A stretch of DNA of 64,000 nucleotides from Viridothelium virens (taxonomy: Eukaryota > Ascomycota > Dothideomycetes > Trypetheliales > Trypetheliaceae): contig ML991813.1 in the NCBI GenBank assembly GCA_010094025.1, positions 62,001 to 126,000 on the forward strand, given 5' to 3'. The notes below the pieces were generated by a model. It had not been told where the DNA came from. It did not search any database and saw only the letters and a program-made list of their open reading frames with translations. The translations under genes and the position numbers were made by a program. Below are positions 38,601 through 50,489 of the stretch, piece by piece. Numbering within the stretch: the stretch's first letter is position 1; each line of letters begins with the position of its first letter.

Positions 38601-40451
38601 GAGCTTATCGACAGCCTTGCGTGCAAGGCCTTCCCGTCCGGTGGAGTCCAAATAATGGAGAGCTAGATCGACGTATAGCATTCCATCTGCTCTTTCGGTC
38701 ACTTTCGCCCTGATGATCTGCTTGATGCGTTTGGGAAACCTCCTAATCCCAGGAAGATTATTACATCTTTCGGAGGCAAGAGCTGACATATCTCTCTTTA
38801 GATTTGAGCGGCTCATCTCAATCTCCGTTGGGTGCAGGGTGTCAAGGGCGGCTACTCCTGGGCGAGATGTTAAGAGCACTCTGATTTTTAACTTATCCTT
38901 CACAATGCTGCTTAAGAGCTGCATGAGCTTCCCGAACTCCTGTTCTGGGAGTTCATCGAGACCGTCAAGGATGAAAAACACCGAATCCTCTGCCTGCGGG
39001 CCGAACCTCTTTCTGAAAAGCTCATCCCACAACACTTCGATGTCTTCCGGAATTCCGTAAAGTTTATGGCCGTCCGTAAGCTGCGAGGCAATATGCTCGC
39101 AATATGCATTATCTTTCTGGGCGAGCTGAAGAACTAGAGAAATCAGGCAGTTTTTGATCGATTTTAAACTCTTCCCAGTTTCCTGAAAGTGAAAGCGCGC
39201 TGGGAAAGACCTACCGAACCGCGCTCGGTTCGCAGCATCAAGCCTACTGTATACGAATTGCGACAGCGTCGACTTGCCGACGCCCGGGGGACCCCAAAGG
39301 AGTAGCACAGAACTGTCGCTCCGACATAGGGACCAGGTTGTATAGGCATCATGCTGGAAGAACCAGAAGTAATTCGTACCAACGTAGCTTCTTCCGAATT
39401 TACGAACGAGCTGCATAGGGTTCTTCGTATAGCCTGTAATATTCGCTGAGCACCATGCCTTGACCTGGTTGAAAGCAGCTGGCTTTCGCACTGCAGGATC
39501 CTTTACCTGAGCTTGCGTTTGCTTACTGGCTTGGTTTGAGATACCAGGAATCTTCTTCTGTGGAAATCTGTCCTCTAGCATTCTCTCTAGCCTCTGTTGG
39601 CTCTCTTTTTGGGTTTGAAAGGAGTCTTGTATGATGTCCCGAAATGATATTTGCCGCCTTAGTATCAAGTCTGACTTGTCATTCAATTCGTCCATGCGGA
39701 TAGTCAACTGCATTTCCATGCGGTCGACTTGATCCCGATTAGCTGCCAAGAAGTCCTTGATGTCTTGGGTGTTCCGAAGCGCCATTGTTGAAGTGGCAGA
39801 TGTGAGCTTGATCAGCGCTTTTTTCACGTTGACGTATGCTTCCCCAAGCTCGTCATCATCACCAAAGATAGATGACAAATATTTCAGGACCCGACCCTGC
39901 TTCATGTATTTTGTGTGAACGGCGAAGACGACCAAGAGGGACTCCATGATATCGGTCATGTGCTGAGTGAAGCTAACATTGTCTGGCACTCGATCTTCCA
40001 GAATCTTTACTGTTTTTAGGAAGTCGCCCATTTCCACGAACAGTTGCTCCACTTTGTCATAATCGGCAGACACTTTCTGGGCTGTTTGAATAGCAAATGT
40101 AGCAACAGTCCAAATCGGGCTTGCCGCAGGGAACGATGTTGACACGGCTTTCGCAACTTGGTCTCCGATGAATTGAGCAATACCTAGGTTTTTGCGAACG
40201 GATGCCCTCAGATCATCACCTTTCGAGCCACTGTGTCTTTTGTGCAAGAACCGTTTTGCGTCATCCTGGACTGCTTTTTCCACATCTTCAAGGCTCATCA
40301 CCATGTTGCTCCAGTCTTGCGCAATTTTTTTCAAGCCTTTTTCGTCACTTATGTGATTGTTGTACTGTTCAATGGCATTTCGCCAGAGGTTCGCCAGGTC
40401 TGTCGGAGGCCTCCGAGTAGCCACTGTAACGCCATTACTCTGCTTTAGCAT
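35679..40451 (-). CDS. STAND NTPase: Goodbye-NACHT-TPR-ZZ protein
   Basis: Single uninterrupted exon of 1590 residues from ATG 40451. The frame is open 60 bases further upstream, but that part looks like the end of a 5' intron (pyrimidine tract, CTACAG). Residues about 15-235 resemble the fungal Goodbye domain: LWRNAIEQYNNH, then FPAASPIWTVATFAIQTAQ and YDKVEQLFVEMGDFL. The NACHT core has Walker A WGPPGVGKSTLSQF (about residues 385-398) and Walker B FFILDGLDELPE (about 492-503). A winged-helix-like part, an acidic linker and a long helical TPR-like half follow. Near residues 1463-1520 a cysteine pattern (CEGC, CAVC, CDLCQAC, then NHAY) indicates a ZZ-type zinc finger. Such proteins are fungal NOD-like receptors with proposed roles in non-self recognition and cell death. 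The ligand is unknown. Walker A and B are intact. Confidence 0.9.
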   Translation of the reverse strand: MLKQSNGVTVATRRPPTDLANLWRNAIEQYNNHISDEKGLKKIAQDWSNMVMSLEDVEKAVQDDAKRFLHKRHSGSKGDDLRASVRKNLGIAQFIGDQVAKAVSTSFPAASPIWTVATFAIQTAQKVSADYDKVEQLFVEMGDFLKTVKILEDRVPDNVSFTQHMTDIMESLLVVFAVHTKYMKQGRVLKYLSSIFGDDDELGEAYVNVKKALIKLTSATSTMALRNTQDIKDFLAANRDQVDRMEMQLTIRMDELNDKSDLILRRQISFRDIIQDSFQTQKESQQRLERMLEDRFPQKKIPGISNQASKQTQAQVKDPAVRKPAAFNQVKAWCSANITGYTKNPMQLVRKFGRSYVGTNYFWFFQHDAYTTWSLCRSDSSVLLLWGPPGVGKSTLSQFVYSRLDAANRARFGRSFPARFHFQETGKSLKSIKNCLISLVLQLAQKDNAYCEHIASQLTDGHKLYGIPEDIEVLWDELFRKRFGPQAEDSVFFILDGLDELPEQEFGKLMQLLSSIVKDKLKIRVLLTSRPGVAALDTLHPTEIEMSRSNLKRDMSALASERCNNLPGIRRFPKRIKQIIRAKVTERADGMLYVDLALHYLDSTGREGLARKAVDKLPSNLSDLFKHIIREIYHTRSSKAQQAIRTLYTWLIYAKRPITIAEANQVIFLSTSESIFRIEDEVQGQSSRLLDLVQNDDEDSDDGEADAPLNDDDSIDENHEDDYDDVSGSLYFQEKAFRDFLKEQESQTDGLAEHQTAAHLTILDTSISVLCSPVKTEVNLETGDGDKTDSREKNHLLEYASCYWDWHFLQITVNDATEEQIRRVVSLLSQIFQNNNNALGKIEESDRIFELSDTHTRCPAMTKSAFERIPAWLERAERIVSTLEPNVAEWLRSFQSDSKTGLQDLLRCHGRNWYEAVSQSRAYKAFRMAVPTLHLLENAGEEISNDDSLSPERIRDFVNTFDRTDDDYKFHRALAAVYSREHHPQLALEECENALKFDLPNEDRFRMLSLGADCGLRSFEVTLEGDRIEGLKQAYSYIVEAFAMLDSLFTKPYSYYDRNFLFDCWYTRAQIEAKLDLYEEAIKSYDESANLLPWTRPFFLEDVFDILEKQKDYKGIITRLGETKAEHQRIFLARKLDDGNQLVQKAAKEVGDEGISTLLRLYSQAIEYYDHSERSGSIRLRLAFLYRRVIGDSPAAKAVLIRLLNSDACKNIWGDGDDMFALVIARFYYAEILYEDFVSSHDPSHKAALLAELKELPEKQLGKSLALDFERSSNTTIMLARMLLKLGPAQEYYDVMQSTFDICYKGLTDTISSNDEASLRLFARLLALAGLQRDAQIAYSAQFYNLDSEGDSKDLSETQDNRREDLQKNDSGGPPLTNGEPTTSGEACCSSSTAQPTPEPKSHVSDTDASNEPSTPKSASDFTNGVPSDTSSNVATPSKKTNSPNSQPNSQPTPDGDLNNSTYFCEGCSKGFSNWSTPHYLCAVCASCDLCQACYEKRQARNDGGPNDSWKEYCGVNHAYIRGPVEGWKGIKGGVMRIERVEPIGKNTEGERAENTEDGETELEGMEFREWLKELKEERWAEMWKNWWTG

Positions 40452-42035
40452 GTCAAGAACGCAACCTGTAGGGAGACAAGAGCGTGATATATTGAATGAA
40501 GCACCTCTCAAGAATAGTTGGGAAATTAAACCATAAGATCAGAATTTCCAGCAGCGGGAAAATGCGAAAAAAAGAAATCGCTCCAAACGAGAAGTTAACG
40601 CATACAACTGGACTACGGCCGATCTCGTGGAACGAATGCCAAAACAAAACAGGTGTACCAATATGTGACTTTTACAGATAATTGCTGCTATTATTTGTTG
40701 GCCGTATCTTCCTCTCGTGATTCACGACGACATAATCGTACTTATTTTAGGCAAGGAAACATATGCTTGGTAAGGCAAATCCTTTGATATCTTCCTAACG
40801 ATCTACAAAGGATCGTATCAGGCTTCCAATTAAATGGATCAAATAGGTTGTATATAAAGGGGTGATGTTGTAACATTGTGAGGATGAAATTGTAGCCCAT
40901 ACCTCGTCGACTTCTAGACGATACAGCGGTTAGGCCACCCAAGTCTCCGGAATGCAATTACTCCGATCCGACCACATGACTAAACCTAGAGCCTCAACAC
41001 CAACACCTGCTTGTCGACTTCGCTACCAGTGTTTTCGACATGTGTTTCGTATAGGAGTTGTCCGAAGATCAACGATTCTAGTTGGAAATGATGGTGGCGA
41101 TGGATTATACTTTGAGACTTGTGCCATCAACATAAGCCAGCCTGGCTCATTTTCGGATATAGAGACAACTTTTTCCTACCTTAGGTAGGTATATCCTGGT
41201 TTGGGCTCCAACGGAGCGCTCCTCATTTCACCATACTGGACTGGCTTCGGTTGCCAACCCCATGGCATCGTTTTCGACTGCCTCTCCCGTGTTTCTGCTC
41301 AATGAAATACCACGGACGTGAACACCGTTGGTTGCCTGAGCTATTAGAATTCGAGCAAAGTGCTAGGACAGGTACTCTGTAATCGTGACACTGGGTCAGG
41401 AGTGCACCGGGGAAACCTGAGAGGCTATCTCTAGTATACTGGGGATTGCGATTAAGGTGCCTGATTGAGAAGAGAGATACCCCAAATAGTCTCCTCAATA
41501 TCCAAAGAGGTACCACAAAAAATTGGAGGAGAGAGGTGTAGATGTTATGGAAATTGCGCATTGCAAACCCATGTTTTTGAATCAGTGATGTCCAAGATGC
41601 AGAGGCGCCCAGTCGATCATCATTACTGCTCCTAATTTTTCCGCAATGTCAAGGGAAAGAGAAGTGAATGTATTCACATAATGAATCTGTGGTATCCTGT
41701 ACTAAGCGGCCCCACAATTCTAACCTGAAGTCACAGTCTGGCGCCATCCTCCAAATGCTTTTCCGCACAGAGGAATATCTCAGACGCCTTACTTCACTGT
41801 ATGCATGACGCATTACCGGAGAGATAATGAAACATCGTATCTCCGTCAAAGTCCCATACAGAACGCTTGAAAAACTCCGTACGTGCCCAATATATTCCTC
41901 GACTAAATCCATGAAATGAAGAACAAGTGAGCTATTCTTCAGGTACAACGATATATCGATCGTACGCATTAGTGCTACGACATGTTGTCAGCCCAGATCA
42001 ATCTCACATGTCCGAAAACTATTCGTGGGAAAGAC
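40452..42035. other. Intergenic, upstream of the STAND gene
   Basis: Contains the promoter and a probable 5' intron of the STAND gene, whose acceptor is at about 40468. A 106-codon minus-strand frame at 41649-41969 has no motif. I also considered a short extra exon of the glycosyltransferase gene here (see that entry). Confidence 0.5.
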
Positions 42036-43668
42036 TTACATGTACGTTTCATAAGGAACGCCGCGGAAGCGCCTTGTAACCTTCATCTCCCCCGTCTGTG
42101 AGTCTTCTTGCCAATCGTCAGCATACAGGGACGGCTCGAAGCTGATTTCCCTCCACGCGCGGAAGAGTTTTCGCCAGTAGCACGCTTGCGCGGCCGGTGT
42201 CAAATATTTGTCCCGAAACTGTCGAGCAGAATTGTCGGCTATTTTCTTGGCAAGCTGAGGATTACCCAACAACATTTCCATCTTCTCCGGCAAATCCTCG
42301 AAGTCATCTCGAACGAAGACGACATTCTGGTCTTCTCCGTTTCCAATCATCAGGTGTTCATAGTTTTCCATCCAGAGACGTTTGTGCATGACCACCACCG
42401 AGTCGCAGTTCAAGAGGTATTTGCCTCGTCCGGAGTAACTATTACCCTCGGTTTGAATGAGATATTGGTACTGGCAGTGATCTGCCATCCTGATGACATC
42501 GTTCATCTCAGATCCCCAAATAATTTCTCTCACGTCGGCCCACGGCTTGTCACGTGTAACATTCAGCAAGTCTTCTCTGATCTTGTTGAGCTTTGCTCCA
42601 CGCCACAGTGCCGCTGCTCTCTTTGTCTCAAAAGGCTTTACTTTGTCTGCCATCTCTTGCCGCACTTGCTCGTATGAGCCCAAGACTTCCATATCCCAGC
42701 TCCAGTATCCAAAATCAGGCATCATCCATTGATACTCCTCTTCTGCTCGACGAGTCATTACCCAAAGGGGCTTCTTGAACTCTTCTTCGTCTGCAATGTC
42801 CTCGACGGATAAGGAAAACTCGATATTGGGAATAGGTCCGTGATATGCGGATATGGCTCGGTGAATGGAGCCAAGCATGGCAATAGCTCGCCGAATATCG
42901 TAGCGGATAGCACCACCAGGATGACCATGGATTTCGATACACTTTGTCTCAACAATGAAGAGCTGTAGGCCGTCAGCACCAGATCTTCTTCACGTAGCAT
43001 GACAGCGAACACAACTCGATGGATCAATAAACGACGTATTCGCAATTAAAATTGGAGAATTGTGATAGACGTGTCTGCCTTTCTTGACCTACCTGACGTT
43101 GATATATCATGGCTCGTAGAACACCAAAATCTTTCCATCCAAGGTCTAAATCCCCCTCAGTAATGTTTCCATGGGTTTCTTGTCTCCATTGCTGTGCCCG
43201 ATAGATCTCATAGTACATGTCAGGAAACGCAGACTCGCACTGTTCATCCTCGAGCCCATAGTTCGCGGAGTCTCGAGCCGGATCGAATTTCCAAGTCTTT
43301 TGCTCAAGCAGACCTTCCCGGTGGCACATCTCCTCGATCTGAGCCAGGGACAGACTTGATGTCTGAGAAGCAGCCGCCGATGAAGACGTTGCGGATGTCG
43401 TTTCGGAAGGCTTAGCCCATGGCTCCTCACCTGGGTTCAATTGAGACGGAGGTTCTGAAGCGGCGTTTTCTGTATTAGATGATTTTGAATTGCCGCCCCT
43501 CGAGCCCCCCTTTGCCGGCGTGGAATGGTCAGAATCGTGTTCAAAGATCGGTTGTCTTATTTCTGTGACACTTTGGTGGTATAGCAGAGCGACGGAGATG
43601 AGGAGTATCAAAGCAATTGAGGTTACGCCTAGTAAAGTCGAACGACGGGAGTAATACGAGCCAATCAT
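42036..43668 (-). CDS. CAP10/GT90-family glycosyltransferase, type II membrane protein
   Basis: Two exons, 43668-43093 and 42962-42036, give 500 residues. A short cytoplasmic tail (MIGSYYSRRS) and one helix (LLGVTSIALILLISVALLYH) indicate a Golgi type II anchor. A Ser/Pro-rich stem follows. The catalytic domain shows the GT90/CAP10 pattern of a fungal xylosyl- or related transferase: PLWVMTRRAEEEYQWMMPDF, KRAAALWRGAKLNKIREDLL, MADHCQYQYLIQTEGNSYSG with RGKYLLNCDSVV, and HLMIGNGEDQNVVFVRDDF. The final DNA reads TACATGTAAGT, so TAA at 42036 may instead be the donor of a further intron leading to a short exon near 41970. The first in-frame ATG is 43668. Donor sugar unknown; capsule or cell-wall glycan work is inferred from the family. 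Confidence 0.86.
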
Positions 43669-46185
43669 GGTGATTGAAACCAAGAAGTAATCAAGACAAA
43701 AATGAGCGGCAGAGCAATGTCCTGCTCAGAAGGAATTAGCCGTATTGTGGCGGATCTGCTGCAAAGCTCAATGGCAATTCAAGATATCCCAGTACTCCAA
43801 CTGATTTAATATATCTTATGAAGCCTCAATACCGCTTGTTCCATTTATTGTGCGACTTCTAGAGGTAGAGATGCGTTGCGAAGCGAGAGAGGTTAGGCTT
43901 TCGCGTCAGCGGCGAGGACAATGCACTTATCGCCCCATGTGCTTCGCTTCGTCCCGGTCAGACCAGATAATTCGATAATGGCCGAGCTCTTTCACAATAT
44001 ACGGAGCCAGAGAAATGCGCATGAGCGGGGGCTCCAATACTCGATGGAAGCTTCCGAGGAAACAAGACTGTAGAGATTAGACCAATTCTCTTTTTATAAC
44101 AAAACCGGGTATTCACTCACAACTCCGAAGTAGATGTGTAACTTCCAAGGATAGAATAGCTCCGTGTAACTGTTGGGAGGGAAGATTCGTACTTGTGTTG
44201 CCAGATCGCTGTAGAACAAGCCGGAGGACTTCAGGGACAGGTATTCCGTACAGAGCAGAAGATTTGGTAAAACCTTAGGTTCGAATACCAGTGGCTGAGA
44301 AGAGGAGTCGTGATACGTAGGAGGAGAGATACTTGCTCATGAAAGATCAACGAGCCAGATAGCCGATAATTGCGCCTGGGTAAAAACCCTCCTATCTTCC
44401 AAGTGGTTGTCATCCGCTTCCACCACGAGCTGACTGCGGCACCGCGCCGGTACTCCGTACTCGGTGCACATTGAGGTTCTGGGCCAGGATGCTGCCCCTT
44501 CAGGGTCTCACCCGGCTGTCATCTTAGGAGGCTAGCCTGCATCCTCCCAGCCCGAGCAGGGGTAAGATCGTCCATCTTCTGACGCCTCGGCCGCCACCCT
44601 AAGAGAAGGGGGAAGCGAGCGTCACAATAACTTGGTTAGGTATGTGCATCATACCTCTGCAGATGAGGTTGGAAGCGGCAAAGTCGAACATCCGTATCCG
44701 TACTTTCTCCAGTTACACCAGGTCTCTTCCGTGCAATACACGACGATTTGTTTCTGGAGTGAAAGGCGAAGTGTAACGTACCAGCGGCTCGCGGACACCT
44801 GTGACAGTCGGTTATGAGCGACACATACGTGCTCCGTGCTCTACCTTAGTCTTTTGCGGAAATGACACGCGTACGATACGCACCTAGACGTCAAGAACGC
44901 CAAGAAATCCAATCCATACGGCAGAGAAACTTGTGTAATGAAATAGCAGCCATTGGTTGGGTGATACTCGAATTCCTTGGCGACATTTCAGATAAAAAGC
45001 TGGACGCGAAATCGATACTTGGAGGGCTACTGCCAACCTACGTGCGTGGTAGACCACTTTACTGCAGCTCGCATGATGAGGATGCATACGTCCCGTTCCG
45101 TTTCATTTAATAGCATGAATTCCACCTCGTCCAGAATGACAGGCACACACACGTAACATTCCGTCCAGAATTCTCCGCACATTATCGTCGGCTACGTGTA
45201 CCTACCCAAGATATCTATTCTCAAAGCATAAAGGGGTGACAGGATTGAATCCACAGACGCTCTTGCGGCTGTGTCCAATGTAAGCCGTAATTATATATCT
45301 CGTGACAAGGGTTGCTATGATTCATGTAGCGCTTCTAATGAGAATACTAACACTTTTCATGGCCTGCAATCTATTAAGCTTCGCGAGCAGATGTAGCAAT
45401 CGGACCATGGTCACAAGCAAGATCAAGTAGTCGGAAGTCCCTCTACTTCAATTGAACTTGAGTTCCTCTTTTGGAAAAACCTAGATGATTTTCAGTGTCT
45501 TATAGTGCCTAGAAAGCTAAAGGTAGGCCTACGAGTTGATGCATTTCCAAAGCAGTCATACCTTCTCGTTCTTTCACTCGTGAACTCCACCGAGGAACAT
45601 CGGATTTTGACATCATCTTTATTGGGGTCAAATACCTGGGAGCGAAGTGAGAGAAATTCAAGGTGGAGCAATGGGCGTAACAAATTCTTGACGGTTGAAC
45701 GCGCAACAGCCAACGCGTACGTGGACTGTCCTACGCAACCTACAACGCGTCTAAACAATAATATATGGATGGTGAATTGACGGTGTCTAGGTACAGAGGA
45801 CACACTACCTGCGGTGGCTCTATGCTATTAGAGACATGTTTTCATTGCTCAATAGTGCCATCACAACTTAAGCAACTCATATTCTTCGTCAATGTCGGAG
45901 ACTTGGCGGAACTCCTGGGTTATCTCTTCAAACACATCTCAACGAGGCGAACTACGACAGCAAGTTGCCAGATGCCCGCTTCCTTGGTCAATCTGCCCTA
46001 GAAACACTATACCCAGGTATGCACTCATAGTGGATGCGGCCGTGGCATTCCGATCCGACAAAATAAAGTGACGTGTCATAATGAAATTCGGCAATTAGAG
46101 TCGGATTTACCTAGGCATGATGTTCCCAGGTATTACTATATCTTCGGAGCAGTAGGTATGGATACAATGACTGAATAGCAAGTCA
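43669..46185. other. Intergenic stretch, nothing recognised
   Basis: About 2.5 kb with only short frames. A B-box-like string at 44278 (GGTTCGAATACC) lacks an acceptor stem and A box, so it is not a tRNA. The right end is the 3' flank of the LAM-type gene. Confidence 0.5.
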
Positions 46186-49100
46186 TTACAGCAAAATTGC
46201 GTCTCCGCGATCCCTATTCTCCCCCTCCTTCCCTTCCTTCTCCGATCCCCCTCCCCTCTTTCTGCCCACCGCCTCTTTCAATTCATTCAACTTTGCCTCC
46301 GTAACACGAATCGCTTCATCCATCTGCCGCTCGCTCATCCTCTCATTCTGCAATAACTTCCCGATCCCCCTCCCCGCATGCTCCTTCCCTCCTCCCGCCA
46401 TCCCTCGCAACCCACCATCCTCCAATCCCACCCGCTCCTCCAACCAATCCCACAACGCACTCTCCTCCCGCCTCCAAATCTCCTCATACGCCACCGCCCT
46501 GTCCGCCGTCCCCATCTGCCCCGGAAACCCCACTCCTGCCGCACCTCCCACACGTCCCCTCCCCATCCACCACCACCCCAGCAGCAGCACCCCCAACGCC
46601 ACCAGCACCGGCGCACTCACCAACGGCCCGAGGATCTGCCCCACCGGCTCCAGCACCGCGCGCAGCGGCTCCAGTGGCCCCCAGCTGGCTGCAGCCTTCT
46701 TCTTCTGCACGATGGCCTCGGCGGCCTGCGCGCCGGGCTCCGGGATGCTGTCGCCGTCGGCCTCGTTCTTCTTGCGCTTGGACGAGGAGGAGGAGGGCTT
46801 GCCGGATTTGGCGCCAGGGCGGGGCGCGCCGCGGACGGGGGGCTTGGTGACGACGGCGGCGCGGAGGGCGGAGACGATGTCCTTGGCGTATTGGGTTTGG
46901 CCTTCTATGGCGCCTTTTTCGATGGGTGCTGGAGGGCGGGGGGTTAGTGGATTTTGCAGAAGGGTGGGAAGGCAGGGGGAATTCAGAGGAGGTGAAGGGG
47001 ACTGAGAAAGGGGGGCCAAGGGATAGCAAGCATACCTTTGAGCCAGCTTTTGCCCGTCCATTCGATGGTGAAGTTCATGATGATGCGGGTAGAGTTCTCG
47101 GGACCCCACATGAGGCAGTAGCGAGTCTTGACTACGAAGGCGTTGCCGCTGGGGACGTCGGGGTTCTGGGTGGAGCAGTCCACTGATACGGCCTTTTCGA
47201 GGTCGAACGCATTCATCGTGTTGTTCAAGATGCACTTTGTCTGCTTCGGTCCTATCGAAGCATTCAGAGGTTTCATGTAGCTGTAGCTGAAGGTCTTGTT
47301 CTCCAGATTCATGCCACCGGGCGCACTATCAGCCCAGTTCAAATCCCAGTTTCGCTGATCATCAACCAGCCATTTCTTCATGAAGACTGATGACCCAGGC
47401 CCGAACATGAGCGAGTAGATCTTGCCGAGGGGAGCTGGGACCGTCGTGTCAATGAGTAACTTGTCGTAATGTGTATCTGTATCGCCACACGTAGTCGGCT
47501 CATGCATGGGCGAGCCAGGATAGTCCGCGCTGACAGCGGCACCAGTGGTCGCCGGGTCCATAGCCTCGGTCTGTTTGCTGCTCGTTGTGTGTCCGCCGGG
47601 CGGTGCTGGTGTTGTCGCTACCGCCGGAGCAGAGGTTTTCCTGCTGAGGGTTCGAATTGCATCTCCTAGCTCGCTTTCCTCAATACTGGCTTCCCTACGG
47701 CCGTTGAGACTGCTCGCAACTTCATCATCGTCCTCTGCGTCTTCATCGTAGACTTCATCCTCGGAACCGTCAAGCGAAGCGTCCTCGGTCGCAACAGACT
47801 CAGCCTTCTCAGTCTTATCGCCCGTCCCCGAATCGTCGAGTGTAACGCCATTAACGGAACTCTTGAGATTGGGGTGGCTGATCTTCCATATTCCGATCAG
47901 TAAATCGTATGTAGAATCGCGAGCGACAAAGCTTGCAAAAACATTCCTCGCATGTAGCGTCTGAATTACGATGGCATTTGGAAAGATGACAGCCGTATTC
48001 TTCTTTTCTACCGATACCACCTCATCGAAGCTAATGACCAGATTGGTGACCCAGCCAAGAATGTTGCTAGAGAAACAGATGTGACCCTCAGAGACGTATA
48101 ATCTTCCATGAAGAAGGATGTCGCGCTGCAAAGCAGCGCTGTAGTCTTCGATTAGATAATCATCCTCGGGCACGCTGCGGAAGAGGTGATGAAATTCACG
48201 GTTTCGCTTGCTGCTCGCCACAGCAAATCCAGTTGGTGTTCTGCCATTCGTGGACGCCCCCACATTCGCAAGAGCATTTGTCATTCCCATCAAGCCAGCG
48301 CCAATCGTAGTCTGAGAGGTTGTTGCAGAGCTGCCTCGATGCCTTCGCCTTCTTCTTCCACTGATTTTACTCCGAACACTCCCACTTCGCAAGATACCGA
48401 CGCCATCTGGCTCCATCGACGGCGGCCTTGGTGGCGTAGCATCTCCATCAACTCTTGATATTGAAAGTGGCCGCTTCACAAGAGGCTCAGATACTACCGA
48501 AGAATCATCCGCCACGACGGGAGGTTTTTCGTAGGCAGCAGATATTGCCCGTGCGGCTTGCTGATCCTCCACGCTCGCAGCCGCCTCGTCCTTGCGAATT
48601 GTGGAAACAGACTTATCAGGAAGATCTGCCACCGACGTTAAAGGATTTGAATCCGTATTTTCATCGATTCCGAGATGACTCAGGCTCAAATCGCCACTTC
48701 CAAGAGTCTCAACAGCAAGTTGTCGCCTTTCTGATGCCTCGTCCTCTGTACCGTTCTCAACTCCGGAAATGCCATTTGTTGTTTCCTCAGGTATATCCTC
48801 TATTCTCTCAGGCTCCGGCACTCCAAGAGCAGCTTTACCTTTCTGTCCTTGCCCAATAGTACTAGGGTTGATACTGTTACTGAATTGGTTCGCAGCATGC
48901 TGCGCAGCCGAAAACATTGACGAGAAGAATCCTCCTGCATTGTTAGGGTGTACCAGAGATCCGCCAGGTGTTTTTGCCTCTTCTACCGTGGGCGCGAGAG
49001 AGGGTGGTTGTTTTGATAAACTACTTTTGGGGTTTGTAGAAGAACGTGCCCGCTTGTGTGATATTTGATTTCCAGACGGAGATACTACAATGTTTGGATT

Positions 49101-50489
49101 GCTCTGTTGAGATCTGGTAGGTGAGCCGTTTTCCTCTGCAGAGTCATCCTTGGCCAAGCTAGCAGCTTTAGCAGAAGTAGGGGTGGGCGGAGTCACTAGC
49201 GTCGCAGGTGCTGTTGGTTTTTGAGGTGGAGTACTAGGGACAACATTGCCATTGGAGACACCATTGGGACTAGAACCTTGGGTAGCATGTTCCACCAAGG
49301 CAGGCGAAGACTGAGCGTGTGGTGTCAGGAGCCGCTCCGATCGCTCTTCGCTCGATTTCTCGGAAAGAACAGGCAGTTCAACATTGCTGTTCCTTTCGTC
49401 GTTATCATCTTCTTCTTCCTCTTCCGAGTCAGCGCTCTCCCTTCTGTTCCCAACACCATGACTGCTGTTCAACCTCCTCTCGCTCTCCCCGGACTTGTCT
49501 GAAGCCGAATCCGATATGAGGGATCTGGGCTCTGTGGACCTCCTTTTGAAAGCTTGTTTGATTTTGTTTGCAGGGGAGGAACTGCGCTTTCGCAGGACCG
49601 GAGCTTTGAGCGTACTGGCGTGTTTGGGAGCCAGGATGTCGAGAGACTGCGATGCAGACTGATCTTTTGTAGAACCGACAGTGGCTTCAGTCGAAGCGAC
49701 TGGACTGAGCTGAGCTGACGCAATGAGAGGTGAAGACAGAGTCAAATACCCGACATGCGAATGATGTGGGGAAATCGATGGTCGTGTGGGGGCTGGTCTG
49801 CGGTGTAGAGATGGAAGTCAGCCAAGAGCAACAGCGGAAGCTTGAAAGGCGATGTAATTAACAGATATGCAGTCAAATTGTAGGCTGCCAGAATTAACAG
49901 CACATATTCCCGACTTGCACTGCGGGTGTTGAAGTGGTGAGGTGGTCGCTGTTGTAGCTAACGCACAGCTCCACTCCGCGCTTTGGGGGCGCCGCTGGTG
50001 CCGCCGCGAACATAACCGGGAGCCCCATGCATCAGTCCGAGTAGATGAAACCGATCTCACTCACACTTCAACGTCCGAATCTTCTGTCAATAGACTGCTT
50101 CCTCCGCTATGATCCTGATCGAGTGATTCTTGGCTTGGATTGACATGCGAAGTTTGGTCCTCGGTGGAGCTGACAACTCCTTCGGCGGTATTTGGCCTGT
50201 TGTCATGACGTACCGCTTCTCTACCACCCTTACGCCTCCTCCGCTTTGTCTTGGAAAGAAGTCTTGACAGCTTCGTGGAATCCTCACTATTGCGATGTAG
50301 CCCAGATTCTTCGCTTGAGATACGAATATTGTCCTTGAACTTATCAATTGCTCTGTCAATGGATCCTCGAGTGCCAGCACGGTCCAAGGATGAGGTTTCG
50401 TTGGCAGTTGAAGCCCTCGAGAGGTCGTTGTAATCCTTGCTGCCTCTGCGGACTTTGAGGACTCTTGCAATTCCTTCTGACGGGGCCAT
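46186..50489 (-). CDS. LAM-family sterol-transfer protein (GRAM and VASt domains)
   Basis: Lipid-transfer protein anchored at membrane contact sites, moving sterol between plasma membrane and ER; yeast Ysp1/Ysp2 (Lam1-4) are the references. Exons 50489-50065, 49797-47036 and 46928-46186 give 1309 residues. The first 670 residues are low-complexity and basic, with Ser-rich stretches. The GRAM domain (about 676-781) includes YSAALQRDILLHGRLYVSEG, ICFSSNILGWVTNLVI and VEKKNTAVIFPNAIVI. The VASt domain (about 925-1065) includes YDKLLIDTTVPAPLGKIYSL and RNWDLNWADSAPGG, and ends KSWLKAPIEKGAIEGQ across the second splice. One transmembrane helix lies near 1164-1185 (VLVALGVLLLGWWWMG), and a coiled-coil tail follows. 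The 267-base first intron has no in-frame ATG competitor; its acceptor (CCGCAG) restores the family sequence. The gene is divergent from the gene at 51148. Confidence 0.9.

Noticed and set aside
41649-41969. Minus-strand frame of 106 codons next to the glycosyltransferase gene
   Set aside because: Could hold a short last exon of that gene after a donor at 42037, but as an independent gene it has no support.
44270-44295. B-box-like GGTTCGAATACC suggesting a tRNA
   Set aside because: No A box at the right distance and no acceptor-stem pairing.
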